Below, piece after piece: positions 17,194 to 26,778 of a stretch of DNA of 64,000 bases; positions within the stretch are counted from its first letter, which is position 1; the number at the start of each line of letters is the position of its first letter. Location of the stretch: contig JAZKFZ010000004.1 in NCBI GenBank assembly GCA_040386155.1, positions 310,001-374,000 of the forward strand, given 5' to 3'. The translations under genes were made by a program, and so were the position numbers. The notes beneath the pieces are model-generated. The model was given only the letters and a program-made list of their open reading frames with translations. It did no database searches and was not told where the DNA came from. The stretch is from M0103 sp040386155 (GTDB taxonomy: Bacteria > Bacteroidota > Bacteroidia > Flavobacteriales_D > Crocinitomicaceae).

Positions 17194-19659
17194 TTAAAAA
17201 AGAAAGCTGAATCGCGCACGAATTGCCAAATGGTTAATGAATTTTGAATTGGGCTCATTGTGCGTGATGCGGTACACCAAATCAACTCTGCCAATATTGA
17301 AAATGTTTTCAATCCCAATAGCTGCTTCTACATAAGGTATTTTTCCAAATTGCTTTGTGAAGGAAGGTAATTCCATTTGACTAATATTTCGTTGACTAAT
17401 ATGTCCGTATGCAACTCTTGCCGCCGTAACAAATCGCCATTTTAATTTTTTTACGCCAGGGATTCTATCGAAAAACGCTCCCTCCCAATGATTTTCCATA
17501 AAGCCTTCTATGTATTTGTCAGACACAAACTCGAAGTAATTCATTTTATTAAATCCTATTAATTGAAGCCAGTAAGATTCATTTCCTGTATGCACTTTTA
17601 AAAAAGGGTAGGCTGCTTTTCCAAAAACATACCCCATAGTTGCACCGTATTTTATTCTACCTAGTGGCCCAATTAATTTATTATGTTCAACATGGAGTTC
17701 GAATTTTTGATAACTATAATTTGCCCCTAAAAGTCCCTTTACTCCAAAAATTCCTTGAATTGATATAATGGGAAATTTAGAACGTAAACTAGATCGATCA
17801 AAAATTCCACCTACAAATTCTTCGTCTTTTGTCCATCGATATCTGAATGTAAATTCACTGGCAGTAATTCTGTTGATGGAGTCGAAACCTCCTTGTGCAT
17901 TACTGATCACATAAGGAGTAATTCCAAGTGGTATATATTCTTTCCACTCAAAGCCACCATACAGAATTACATCTTTTTTAATGTCTTTTTCTAAATTGAT
18001 ACCTGCTTTTTGTACCATTGTCAATTTATCGAGTCGACCAGTACGAAGCAGGGTTCCAAATGTTGACCCAACAGCTGCGGCATTTGGTGCTGAACCAATT
18101 TGCTCGATATCGTAGTTGTAATAACCGGAGAGCATTCCCCGTTTCTTAGGAGTTATATTGTAGCGAATTGTGCCGCCATATTTAAATCGATTGTCACCAA
18201 AACCATAGGCCACCTTTCCCCCAATTTCAAGTCGATGTGAAAAATTATTAGAAGTTCTGAGCGCGAGTGCCATTCTGAATTTCTCAACAGCATTGTAACT
18301 AACAAGTGAATAGGCACTTCCAAGCTCTACTTTGCCAAGCATCCAATAGCCAGTTGTAGCAAAATAGGTCAAATTTTTTAGTGTTTTAAAGGTTCTGTTG
18401 TTTTCTAGAGAATCTACCATTTCCTCAATGCCTTCCTCTTGTTTGTTGAGTGGGATATGTCGGTGTGCAATCCAATAGTTTTCATCGCGCAATTTTGCGC
18501 TATCGAGCAGCTCAACAGTATAATCTGAACGATAAAATTTATCGGGATGACCTGAATTTATCGCAAAATATTTTCTCGAGGCATATTTTCTCGCATACAC
18601 GCCCATAATTTTGCTCTCTTTGGTTATTTTTAAATCAGCAATCATTTTTTCTGATACAAGCATCCAAACTTCTGGTTGTATCATTTTAAATTCTTGCTCA
18701 AAATACAGGTCTTTTACATAGTTGATATTGACATCGGGCGAGATATTTCCACTGATTTTTCGAATCGCATAGGTAGTGTCATGAATCCACATTTCTCCTT
18801 CAAAGGTTGCGTCTCCTGTGCGTTTTGGTACAAATCGAAGTTTATAGCACCATTGATTATCAATAAATGTAGAATCGTCAAGGTAGAATTTGTAATAAGT
18901 TCGGGCGATGTCAGCCACCGGACTTATAAAAGCTCGACTTATCAAATTGATGCTATTGTCGTACACATTAATATCTAAATACATATCTCCCAATAATTGG
19001 TTGATCGTTAGATTTTCCACCCCCGTAATTTTTGTTGCTGTGATAACTTCTTTTTTCTGTTTCGGATTTTTCTTAAAGTAGAAATTAGACAAAGTCTCAC
19101 TTAAAATTAAGGGCAAAAAACGATTTCCTTCCTTGGTAGAGTCCATGTAATCTAGCAACACATCTAGCTTTTTAACCAATTTTGAGTCATCAAAATCTTC
19201 CCCAAGATTATTTAAATCTGCTTGAACTTTACTGTAAACTTCATACTCATAAGCACTTAACTTTTCTTTATTGTTGATGTCTTTATGAGCGATTACTTTT
19301 TTATGAAGAATGGTAGATGGAAATTCATCAGGGGGCAGAATCACAACTTCCTCAAATTCATTTATGGTTTCACTTAGCTTGATGTTGATCTCTTGTTCTT
19401 TGTCAAGTTTCACTTTTACTGTTTGCGATTTCATACCAGCAGACATAAACTCCAATGAATCAGTAGCATAGTACGTTTGAATTCGATAGAAGCCAACAGA
19501 ATCTGTTAATGTTCCAATTTTAGAGTTTTGAAATTGCACGCGAACAAATGGCATGTACTCATTCGTACTAGCATCTGTAACAGTTCCATAAACAACAGTT
19601 TGCTGCGAATTGGCACCTAAACTAACGACAAGGAATATGAGAAGCAGTATTTTTTTCAT
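17194..19659 (-). CDS. DUF5686 outer-membrane protein with CarboxypepD_reg-like domain
   Basis: An 821-residue predicted outer-membrane protein. From the ATG at 19659 it has a signal peptide (MKKILLLIFLVVSLGANSQ), a carboxypeptidase-regulatory-like domain (TVVYGTVTDASTNEYMPFVRV, about 20-105), then the DUF5686 body (HKKVIAHKDINNKEKLSAYEYEVYSK; WIHDTTYAIRKISGNIS) and a barrel-like C-terminal half ending in ARFSFLF. A longer frame to 19686 starts with a weak codon and adds nothing signal-like. The family is widespread in Bacteroidota, with unknown function. It sits between tatC and lptB in one orientation. Confidence 0.85.
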   Translation of the reverse strand: MKKILLLIFLVVSLGANSQQTVVYGTVTDASTNEYMPFVRVQFQNSKIGTLTDSVGFYRIQTYYATDSLEFMSAGMKSQTVKVKLDKEQEINIKLSETINEFEEVVILPPDEFPSTILHKKVIAHKDINNKEKLSAYEYEVYSKVQADLNNLGEDFDDSKLVKKLDVLLDYMDSTKEGNRFLPLILSETLSNFYFKKNPKQKKEVITATKITGVENLTINQLLGDMYLDINVYDNSINLISRAFISPVADIARTYYKFYLDDSTFIDNQWCYKLRFVPKRTGDATFEGEMWIHDTTYAIRKISGNISPDVNINYVKDLYFEQEFKMIQPEVWMLVSEKMIADLKITKESKIMGVYARKYASRKYFAINSGHPDKFYRSDYTVELLDSAKLRDENYWIAHRHIPLNKQEEGIEEMVDSLENNRTFKTLKNLTYFATTGYWMLGKVELGSAYSLVSYNAVEKFRMALALRTSNNFSHRLEIGGKVAYGFGDNRFKYGGTIRYNITPKKRGMLSGYYNYDIEQIGSAPNAAAVGSTFGTLLRTGRLDKLTMVQKAGINLEKDIKKDVILYGGFEWKEYIPLGITPYVISNAQGGFDSINRITASEFTFRYRWTKDEEFVGGIFDRSSLRSKFPIISIQGIFGVKGLLGANYSYQKFELHVEHNKLIGPLGRIKYGATMGYVFGKAAYPFLKVHTGNESYWLQLIGFNKMNYFEFVSDKYIEGFMENHWEGAFFDRIPGVKKLKWRFVTAARVAYGHISQRNISQMELPSFTKQFGKIPYVEAAIGIENIFNIGRVDLVYRITHNEPNSKFINHLAIRARFSFLF

Positions 19660-19701
19660 GCGATTTAGCAAGACTAAAAGTAGCAAATAATCGTCAATTT
19701 T

Positions 19702-20496
19702 TTATTTACTGAGTTGATCTTTTATCATATTCTTTTCAACACGAGCGGAAACAAGAATACTTATTTCATAAAGGATAATGATAGGTATTGATACAATTAT
19801 TTGCGAAAGCACATCTGGAGGTGTAATTGCTGCAGACAAAATTAGTACCCCCACAATGGCATGTTTTCGATATTTTCGCAAAAAACGGGGAGTCACAATT
19901 CCTAATTTACTAAAAATGTACATCACCACAGGAAGAAGAAATAATAGACCAGTATAGAAAACGGTTGACAAAATCATGCTCATGTAGGAGCTAATTGTGA
20001 AATTGTTTTCAATTTGCTTACTGATCTGGTAGGTTCCGAAAAATTGAATTGTTAGCGGCGCAATTACGAAATACCCGAAAAGAATTCCGAAAAAGAACAG
20101 TAGACTGACATAAAAAACGATTCCCTTTGCAACAGTTTGCTCCTTTTGCTTCAAGCCTGGTTTCACAAACGACCACAATTGATAGAATATGAAGGGAAAG
20201 GCAAGAACAATTCCTCCCATTAAACTTGTCATTAGGGCATATGAAAATTGCCCTGAGACAGTCATGGACTGCATTTTAACTGGAATTTCTTCAATGCAAA
20301 TTCCAAAAGTGCGGCACATTACCTTGAATGAAATAAAGTTTGGATCTTTCATGGATAGAAATAATTTTTCCATGATCCATTCCTGATAAAGAAACAAAAC
20401 TGTTGCAATTGCAAGGATGGCAATTGCACATCTCACCAAGCGCCATCTGAGTTCCTCTAGATGGTCAAGAAAAGACATGTTTTTTCCCTCTGACAT
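19702..20496 (-). CDS. tatC: Sec-independent protein translocase TatC
   Basis: Six-helix inner-membrane receptor for folded twin-arginine substrates. The 264-residue protein starts MSEGKNMSFLDHLEELRWRLVR, the conserved amphipathic N-terminus with the functionally essential HLEELRxRL, and has the periplasmic FVKPGLKQKEQ segment and LSAAITPPDVLSQ in the fifth to sixth helix region. A roughly 25-residue insertion (LSMKDPNFISFKVMCRTFGICIEE) lengthens the first periplasmic loop. No tatA is adjacent. A plausible promoter lies directly upstream. Confidence 0.95.
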   Translation of the reverse strand: MSEGKNMSFLDHLEELRWRLVRCAIAILAIATVLFLYQEWIMEKLFLSMKDPNFISFKVMCRTFGICIEEIPVKMQSMTVSGQFSYALMTSLMGGIVLAFPFIFYQLWSFVKPGLKQKEQTVAKGIVFYVSLLFFFGILFGYFVIAPLTIQFFGTYQISKQIENNFTISSYMSMILSTVFYTGLLFLLPVVMYIFSKLGIVTPRFLRKYRKHAIVGVLILSAAITPPDVLSQIIVSIPIIILYEISILVSARVEKNMIKDQLSK

Positions 20497-20503
20497 TCGA
20501 CCG

Positions 20504-20532
20504 CAAAATTAATCAAACTTAAACAATAACAA
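20504..20532 (-). promoter_or_regulatory. Possible promoter of tatC-DUF5686-lptB
   Basis: On the minus strand TTG (20532-20530) precedes TAATTTTG (20511-20504) by 18 bases, near the Bacteroidota consensus. A second -7-like TAAGTTTG lies at 20521-20514. The ATG of tatC follows 7 bases after the first box. Confidence 0.4.
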
Positions 20533-20572
20533 GTGCTTTTAAGCGATTTGTTAAGCCTTTATCCATTAATGA

Positions 20573-22417
20573 TTAATCAATTTTAATGATTCTTGTGCGA
20601 CCAATTAATTGATCATTAAAAATTACATGAGCGATGTAAACACTATTTTCTAAATGCGACAAATCAATTGATTTTTTGTTAACCAATTTCATTATAAGTT
20701 CGCCACTTAGCGAGTGTACTTCAATAGAATAGTTCGACAACTTTTCTGGAATTTCAAAATTGAACACTGAATTTGAAGGGTTAGGGAAGCATTGAATTTG
20801 GAAGCCTTTCTCCATCATTTCTTCTACTGATAACAAAGCAGTGCAAGGAATGTATGAAATTACATCATCCCAAAAATCAGACTCTGCCGTTCGAAGTCCA
20901 CAATTTGTGCCATCAGGTGTTGCTTTTAAATCCATATAACAATCTGTTGTGGCGCTATATACCGACCAATTAGCTAAAGTTCCTCCATTTGGATTGCCAT
21001 TGGCAGCAAAATTTGTCCAATAATCTAAGCAAACATTTTGTGTAGAATCGTCTTGATCGGAAAACAATGCAGCTTGACCACCGATTGTATTTTCCCACGT
21101 ATTAAAAATGTAAAACAATTCCATTCCATGATAAGCTCCATATGGTTGAAGCGCCGCTATAGAATGTTTTTGAGTAAAGAAATAGCGAAAAACAGGTTCA
21201 TTTTGATTTTTACTTAGGCACTCCGCTGTTCTTCTGCTTGTGGCAGTAAATTGCTTGTCGGTGAGCAAACGAACATATGAATCCCTAGCTACTGCATTCG
21301 TTGATCCCGGTGGATAAAGGATGGCCGCTTGGGTTTGAAATGCTGCTGGAACTGCACCAGCTATTAAGGTTGACATCATGGCAGGGGTAACAGTTGGAGG
21401 AATTGAAAGACTCATTTCATCTTTATTTGACCCAATCATTACGGGAACATGATTATGCAATCCATTTTGAACCACATTGGCTGGATAATCAAAAAATACA
21501 ACATTGTCGATGGTTGATGCCCAATTCATTCCTACAACTCCTCCACTAAGTGGTTGAGTTTGGTCTGCTACTAAATCATCGGATGAAACTGTTCTCATAA
21601 ATGCGATTTTATCTACATTCGTACCAGTAGTGGTGAAATCATTTACGAACGTAACGCCGAGGTTCCTCAAAGTAAGGTAGTTGCCGATAACCGGACCACC
21701 AGATTGCATGATTGCGCGATCAAACAATCCATTAGCAAGTGGAGTTGTCAATAAATTTCCAACATTTACTGCACCTGCACTCTCTCCAAATATCGTCACG
21801 TTTTCAGGGTTTCCACCAAAGTTAGCGATGTTGTTTTTTACCCAGTTTAGTGCAAGAATTTGATCCATTGCAGCATAATTTCCGGATGTGCTATTCGCAG
21901 TTTCAGGTTCTAGACCTGGATGTACTAAAAATCCTAAAGGTCCAAGACGATATTGAATAGTAACCACCACCACGTCACCTCTTTCAGACAAATTTTCTCC
22001 TGCGTACATGGGTGTACTTCCACTTTCCACACTTGTGCTTCCTTGCTGATTTCCGCCACCATGAATAAAAACCATGACTGGTAAATTTGCTGTATTTGAT
22101 GTTTGGGGAGTCCAGACATTGAGGTACAAACAGTCTTCATTTCCAACAATAGCGCTTGAGCCATCCGGCTCGAATTTTTTCTGTGGACACTCAGGTGCGA
22201 AAGCCGTTGTGTTTAAAGGAATTGTCCAATTCGTTGGATTTTCCGGAGCTTTCCATCGTAAATTTCCAACGGGAGGCTTTGCAAAGGGTATTCCTAGAAA
22301 TTCCTTAATTGCGCCATTTGTAGCACCAACAACTTCTCCGAATTGTGTTGAAACAGTTTGAGATTTTAATGCTGAGAACGAAAAACAAACTGTAAGTAAT
22401 AGTAGAATTTTATTCAT
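20573..22417 (-). CDS. Secreted type-B carboxylesterase with T9SS sorting domain
   Basis: A 614-residue alpha/beta-hydrolase exported through Sec and then the type IX system. After the signal peptide (MNKILLLLTVCFSFSALKSQ) come the family marks EDCLYLNVWTP, oxyanion-hole HGGGNQQGS, and nucleophile Ser213 in FGESAG; Glu in GSNKDEMS and His in GAYHGMELFY complete the triad. Residues from about 525 form a T9SS type-A domain (FQIQCFPNPSNSVFNFEI ... YIAHVIFNDQLIGRTRIIK). It is divergent from recQ. The substrate is unknown; such enzymes hydrolyse a broad range of esters. Confidence 0.92.
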   Translation of the reverse strand: MNKILLLLTVCFSFSALKSQTVSTQFGEVVGATNGAIKEFLGIPFAKPPVGNLRWKAPENPTNWTIPLNTTAFAPECPQKKFEPDGSSAIVGNEDCLYLNVWTPQTSNTANLPVMVFIHGGGNQQGSTSVESGSTPMYAGENLSERGDVVVVTIQYRLGPLGFLVHPGLEPETANSTSGNYAAMDQILALNWVKNNIANFGGNPENVTIFGESAGAVNVGNLLTTPLANGLFDRAIMQSGGPVIGNYLTLRNLGVTFVNDFTTTGTNVDKIAFMRTVSSDDLVADQTQPLSGGVVGMNWASTIDNVVFFDYPANVVQNGLHNHVPVMIGSNKDEMSLSIPPTVTPAMMSTLIAGAVPAAFQTQAAILYPPGSTNAVARDSYVRLLTDKQFTATSRRTAECLSKNQNEPVFRYFFTQKHSIAALQPYGAYHGMELFYIFNTWENTIGGQAALFSDQDDSTQNVCLDYWTNFAANGNPNGGTLANWSVYSATTDCYMDLKATPDGTNCGLRTAESDFWDDVISYIPCTALLSVEEMMEKGFQIQCFPNPSNSVFNFEIPEKLSNYSIEVHSLSGELIMKLVNKKSIDLSHLENSVYIAHVIFNDQLIGRTRIIKID

Positions 22418-22541
22418 GAGGGAATGTAATGCAATAATGACGAATTTGAGAAGAAAAAGTTGGGTTTTGAGTAAAAAAATGAATTTTCTTGCCTTTTTCG
22501 CAAAAATTTTATATAATTTTAATAGAATTAAACCATATAGA

Positions 22542-24722
22542 ATGTTACAAAATAATTTGAAGGAAGCATTGCGAACCTATTTTGGATTCGATGCCTTCAA
22601 AGGTCAGCAAGAAAAAATCATTAATAATGTGTTGTCAGGGAATAACTCATTTGTTATTATGCCGACGGGGGGTGGAAAGTCATTGTGCTACCAACTACCT
22701 GCTTTGCTATCCAATGGAACTGCGATTGTGGTGTCACCTTTAATTGCCTTGATGAAAAATCAAGTAGATGCTATTCGTAATGTGAGTGATAATGAAGCCG
22801 TTGCTCATTTTCTTAATTCTTCGTTGAGTAAAGGTGAAATCAATCAAGTTAAAGCGGATGTTATTGCAGGAAAAACGAAGTTGCTGTATGTTGCTCCTGA
22901 ATCGCTCACGAAACAAGAAAATATTGACTTTTTAACGTCCGTGCAAATTTCCTTTTTTGCGATAGATGAAGCGCATTGTATCTCCGAATGGGGCCATGAT
23001 TTCAGACCAGAATATAGACGATTGAGAGAGATTTTCGAGCAAATATCGAAAGTTCCAATCATTGCCTTGACGGCAACGGCTACTCCAAAAGTTCAAAATG
23101 ATATTCAGAAGAATTTGAATATGTTGGATGCTACAGTCTATAAATCCTCTTTTAACAGAGATAATCTCTATTATGAAATTCGTCCTAAGCGTGATGTCGA
23201 AAAGGAAATCATCAAGTACATTCGAACGATGGAGGGCAAAAGTGGAATCATCTATTGCTTGAGTCGTAAAAAAGTGGAGGAAATAGCAGGATTATTGGTC
23301 CTTAATGGTATCAATGCGCTGCCTTATCATGCTGGTTTAGATGCCGCTACAAGAGGGAAGCACCAAGATATGTTCCTGATGGAAGAAGCAGAAGTGATTG
23401 TTGCAACGATTGCATTTGGAATGGGAATCGATAAACCAGATGTGCGATTTGTTATTCATCACGACATTCCAAAATCTATTGAAAGCTACTACCAAGAAAC
23501 CGGTAGAGCTGGTCGCGATGGTGGAGAGGGAGAATGTATTGCTTTTTACAGCTACAAGGACATTGAAAAGCTAGAGAAATTTCTTCAAGGCAAGCCCGTT
23601 GCTGAACAAGAAATTGGTCGCCAACTTTTAAGTGAAATCGTTTCCTATGCTGAAACTTCCATCTGTAGAAGAAAATTCATTTTACATTATTTTGGTGAAG
23701 TCTTTGATGAAAAAGGTTGCAATGAATATTGCGATAATTGCAAATCTCCAATGGAGCGTATTGAAGGAAAAGAGTATGTACACATGCTTTTGAAAGCAAT
23801 TAAGGAAATGAATGAAATGCATAAATCAAAACATTATTGTGCATTTTTGTCAGGACACCTTACCCCAGAAATAAAGTCGTACAAACATAATTTGATGCCC
23901 GACTTTGGAAAAGGAAAGGAAAGAGATGAGCATTTTTGGAATGCGGTTGTGCGACAAGTTACCGTTGGTGGTTTGGTGTACAAAGATATTGAGACCTACG
24001 GTATTTTAAAGTTGACAGAGAATGGTGAATCATTCTTGACGTCGCCAAGTTCATTTATTTTACTTAGAGAGCATGACTATTCTGGAACAGAAGACGATGG
24101 GATACTGCTTGGAGATGGCAAAGGAGCTGCTTTTGATGAGGTATTATACGATATGTTGTTAAACCTCCGAAAATCAATTTCGAAAGAAAATGAGATTCCC
24201 CCATTTGTAATTTTTCAAGAGCCTTCATTGAAGGATATGTGTTTTCAATATCCAATCACGATTGATGAACTAACAAATGTGCAAGGCGTTGGTCAAGGAA
24301 AGGCGGCTCGCTTTGGTGAACCATTTATTGCAATGATCAAAAGACACGTAGAAGAAAATGATATAGAAAGACCACAAGATCTTGTAGTAAAATCGTTGGT
24401 GAATAAGTCAGTTTTAAAGGTGCAATTGATTCATAATATCGATCGGAAATTGCCATTGGAAGATATTGGTCGCTCACAAGGAAAATCGTTCGACGAAGTC
24501 ATTGAAGAATTGGAAGGTATCGTTGCTTCAGGAACTCGAATAAATATCAACTATTACATTGACGATTTATTGGATGCCGACAATCAAGATGAGATTTACG
24601 ATTATTTTAATGAAGCCGAAACAGATGATTTAATCACTGCCTACCATGAATTTGATGGTGCCTACACCGAGGAAGAAATTCGTTTGATGCGGATCAAGTT
24701 TATGAGTGAAATGGCGAATTAA
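22542..24722 (+). CDS. recQ: ATP-dependent DNA helicase RecQ
   Basis: 3'-5' helicase for fork repair and recombination. The 726-residue product has Walker A FVIMPTGGGKSLCYQLP, DEAH box AIDEAHCISEWGHDFRP, SYYQETGRAGRDG, a zinc-binding region (SICRRKFILHYFGE...CNEYCDNC), RQC winged helix, HRDC domain (LKDMCFQYPITIDELTNVQGVG) and an extra C-terminal region of about 100 residues. I start it at the ATG at 22542 (MLQNNLKEALRTYFGFDAFKG), because the open frame back to 22416 overlaps the divergent esterase start and encodes an unconserved 42-residue lead. Confidence 0.94.
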   Translation: MLQNNLKEALRTYFGFDAFKGQQEKIINNVLSGNNSFVIMPTGGGKSLCYQLPALLSNGTAIVVSPLIALMKNQVDAIRNVSDNEAVAHFLNSSLSKGEINQVKADVIAGKTKLLYVAPESLTKQENIDFLTSVQISFFAIDEAHCISEWGHDFRPEYRRLREIFEQISKVPIIALTATATPKVQNDIQKNLNMLDATVYKSSFNRDNLYYEIRPKRDVEKEIIKYIRTMEGKSGIIYCLSRKKVEEIAGLLVLNGINALPYHAGLDAATRGKHQDMFLMEEAEVIVATIAFGMGIDKPDVRFVIHHDIPKSIESYYQETGRAGRDGGEGECIAFYSYKDIEKLEKFLQGKPVAEQEIGRQLLSEIVSYAETSICRRKFILHYFGEVFDEKGCNEYCDNCKSPMERIEGKEYVHMLLKAIKEMNEMHKSKHYCAFLSGHLTPEIKSYKHNLMPDFGKGKERDEHFWNAVVRQVTVGGLVYKDIETYGILKLTENGESFLTSPSSFILLREHDYSGTEDDGILLGDGKGAAFDEVLYDMLLNLRKSISKENEIPPFVIFQEPSLKDMCFQYPITIDELTNVQGVGQGKAARFGEPFIAMIKRHVEENDIERPQDLVVKSLVNKSVLKVQLIHNIDRKLPLEDIGRSQGKSFDEVIEELEGIVASGTRININYYIDDLLDADNQDEIYDYFNEAETDDLITAYHEFDGAYTEEEIRLMRIKFMSEMAN

Positions 24723-24729
24723 CAGTAGA

Positions 24730-25155
24730 TCAGTCCTTTTTTAAAAAGGTGTACACTCTTTTCCTACCGTCAATGTCAATAAAATCAACTTTGAGGTCGG
24801 TTTTGTTGAGGGCGAATACCGTCTGTGTTTGTACATAGAATGTATCAGCAGTATAGACCGATAATTCCATGACACTTGCCTTTTCTTTGAATTTAATGGT
24901 GCCGAATTGATCTTCTATGTACAAAGAATCTGCATAGTCGAATTCAAGATGGAATGTGTAGTTAATTTGATTTTCCGAATTTGTTGTTGCTTCAAATAAT
25001 CCTTCGGCTACTGGATAATGAAGAAAATTCTCATCATCATAATACTTCATTGAAATAAGTTCCCAGGAGCCATCTATCCTCTTAGCTGCTCTTTTATCTT
25101 TTGAACAGGCAATTAGTATAGCTAATATTAATGGTATGAAGAGATACTTTTTCAT
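24730..25155 (-). CDS. Lipocalin-like lipoprotein
   Basis: A 141-residue lipoprotein: MKKYLFIPLILAILIACSKD gives a lipobox ending in Cys. The mature part opens with DGSWELISMKYYDDE, the typical first strand of small lipocalin-like domains, and continues with alternating beta strands to VDFIDIDGRKRVYTFLKKD. ATG at 25155 shares one base with the TGA of the amidohydrolase gene (TGATG), implying translational coupling. It converges on recQ, with 7 bases between stop codons. Ligand unknown. Confidence 0.7.
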   Translation of the reverse strand: MKKYLFIPLILAILIACSKDKRAAKRIDGSWELISMKYYDDENFLHYPVAEGLFEATTNSENQINYTFHLEFDYADSLYIEDQFGTIKFKEKASVMELSVYTADTFYVQTQTVFALNKTDLKVDFIDIDGRKRVYTFLKKD

Positions 25156-26342
25156 CAAAAAACACTTGAAGCCATTACTTGCATGCCAATAATTAATGCG
25201 TTGTCATCGATATTAAATCGTGGGTGATGTACCCCATGAATAATTCCCTTTTCCTCATTTCTTGTTCCTAACCGGAAGAAACATACGGGCACAATTTGCG
25301 AATAGAACGCGAAATCTTCTGAGGTCATGCGCATCGAGAGATCGATCACATTTTCTTTCCCTAATATCTCTTCTGCGTTAGACCGCACTTGCTGCGTGGT
25401 GGTAGGATCATTCGCTAAAAATGGATAGCCAGCGCTGATTTCCACGTCTACTTTTCCTTGCATTGATTCCACCACCAATTTTGTAGAACTTTCAATCAAC
25501 CCCAGTGCTTCTTTTCTCCATGCCTCATTCATGGTTCTGAATGTTCCTTTCAATATTGCTTTTTCAGGAATGATGTTGGTAGCACCAATGGCTTCGAAAT
25601 GGCCAAAAGATAAAACACATGGAATGTTTGGATCACATTTTCGTGAAACAATTTGTTGCAATTGTAGAATTAAAGTAGCACCAATCACAATTGGATCAAT
25701 TGTTTTGTGAGGTGTGGCTCCATGTCCGCCTTTACCATGAATAGTAATATAAATTTCGTCGCTGGATGCCATGTAAAGTCCTTCACGAAAACCCACTTTG
25801 CCCGTTTCAATTTCTGGTGAAACATGTAAAGCATGCATTTTCTCAACTTTCGGGTTTTCCAACACACCATCTTTGATCATCAATGTTGCCCCACCTGGGT
25901 TTTTTTCTTCTCCAGGTTGAAAAATAAGTTTCACGGGTTGTGGAAGTTGTTCCCTTATTTCGTTTAGTAGTTCGGCAACTCCCAATAAAATGGCGGTGTG
26001 CACATCATGTCCGCAGGCATGCATTACACCAGGAACAAGTGACTTATAATTTACCTCATTTTCCTCTATTATTGGCAGTGCATCTAAATCGGATCTAAGT
26101 CCGATGCAAGCTTGGTCTTTTTGATGTGTAGAAGAAGATATGATCGCAGTAATTCCAGTTGTTCCAACCCCTGTGGAATGTTCAATGTTGAGTTCAGTAA
26201 GTACTTTTGAAACAAATTTCATGGTTTCAAATTCCTGAAAAGATAATTCTGGATGTTGATGCAAATGCTCACGATAGCTCTTCACTTTTGAAAAAAGCAA
26301 TTCCGATTTTTCTCTTATAAAATTTACAAGATCATTTCTCAT
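25155..26342 (-). CDS. M20-family metal-dependent amidohydrolase
   Basis: A 395-residue cytoplasmic zinc or manganese peptidase-like hydrolase related to hippurate, N-acetyl-diaminopimelate and IAA-amino-acid hydrolases. Metal ligands are visible in VMHACGHDVHTAILLGVA, in PGEEKNPGG, in MHALHVSPE and in HGVHHPRF near the C-terminus; the lid/dimerisation domain starts with ITIHGKGGHGATPHKTIDP. The substrate is probably an N-acyl amino acid. Its ATG overlaps the 3' end of the permease gene by 11 bases and its stop overlaps the next gene, so these three form one operon. Confidence 0.9.
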   Translation of the reverse strand: MRNDLVNFIREKSELLFSKVKSYREHLHQHPELSFQEFETMKFVSKVLTELNIEHSTGVGTTGITAIISSSTHQKDQACIGLRSDLDALPIIEENEVNYKSLVPGVMHACGHDVHTAILLGVAELLNEIREQLPQPVKLIFQPGEEKNPGGATLMIKDGVLENPKVEKMHALHVSPEIETGKVGFREGLYMASSDEIYITIHGKGGHGATPHKTIDPIVIGATLILQLQQIVSRKCDPNIPCVLSFGHFEAIGATNIIPEKAILKGTFRTMNEAWRKEALGLIESSTKLVVESMQGKVDVEISAGYPFLANDPTTTQQVRSNAEEILGKENVIDLSMRMTSEDFAFYSQIVPVCFFRLGTRNEEKGIIHGVHHPRFNIDDNALIIGMQVMASSVF

Positions 26343-26724
26343 TTTGCAAGGAATTGTAACCAGAACTAATCATTGTATATGAAATGTATAGCATTAATAC
26401 TCCAAAGACGATTTTAATCACTGATGGGTTGAGCTTTAGTGCTAGTTTAGAGCCGATAAAACCACCAATCACAAATGATGAAGCGATAATTAATCCGAAT
26501 TTCCAGTTAACATTTCCAGCTTTCCAATAATTAACAACAGATAAGGCTACTACAGGCATCATTAAAACAAATAAACTAGTTCCAGACGCTTCGTGTTGAC
26601 TTAAGCCTAATAGTAACATCAATGCTGGAACGATGATAATTCCTCCACCAACACCAACAAATCCACTTAAAACTCCAGCAGAAAGTCCGATTGAAAGTAA
26701 AATGATAATTGTTGTAGTTGACAT
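26332..26724 (-). CDS. TSUP (TauE/SafE) family permease, short form
   Basis: A 130-residue inner-membrane protein with about four helices, from the ATG at 26724. The N-terminal ILLSIGLSAGVLSGFVGVGGGIIIVPALMLLLG is the hallmark half-repeat of the TauE/SafE sulfite/organic-anion exporter family. Full-length members have two such halves (about 250 residues); this one carries only one and would need to dimerise. The frame extending to 26739 starts with TTG. Operon context with an amidohydrolase hints at export or import of a small acid. Confidence 0.8.
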   Translation of the reverse strand: MSTTTIIILLSIGLSAGVLSGFVGVGGGIIIVPALMLLLGLSQHEASGTSLFVLMMPVVALSVVNYWKAGNVNWKFGLIIASSFVIGGFIGSKLALKLNPSVIKIVFGVLMLYISYTMISSGYNSLQNEK

Positions 26725-26778
26725 ATTCTGTTTTAACAAAGGTAATAGAAAAGGTATAACTTTTAAGTTTTTAGTATT

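Noticed and set aside
22416..22541. Longer recQ start at 22416
   Set aside because: It overlaps the divergent esterase start codon and would leave no promoter space; conservation begins at the ATG at 22542.
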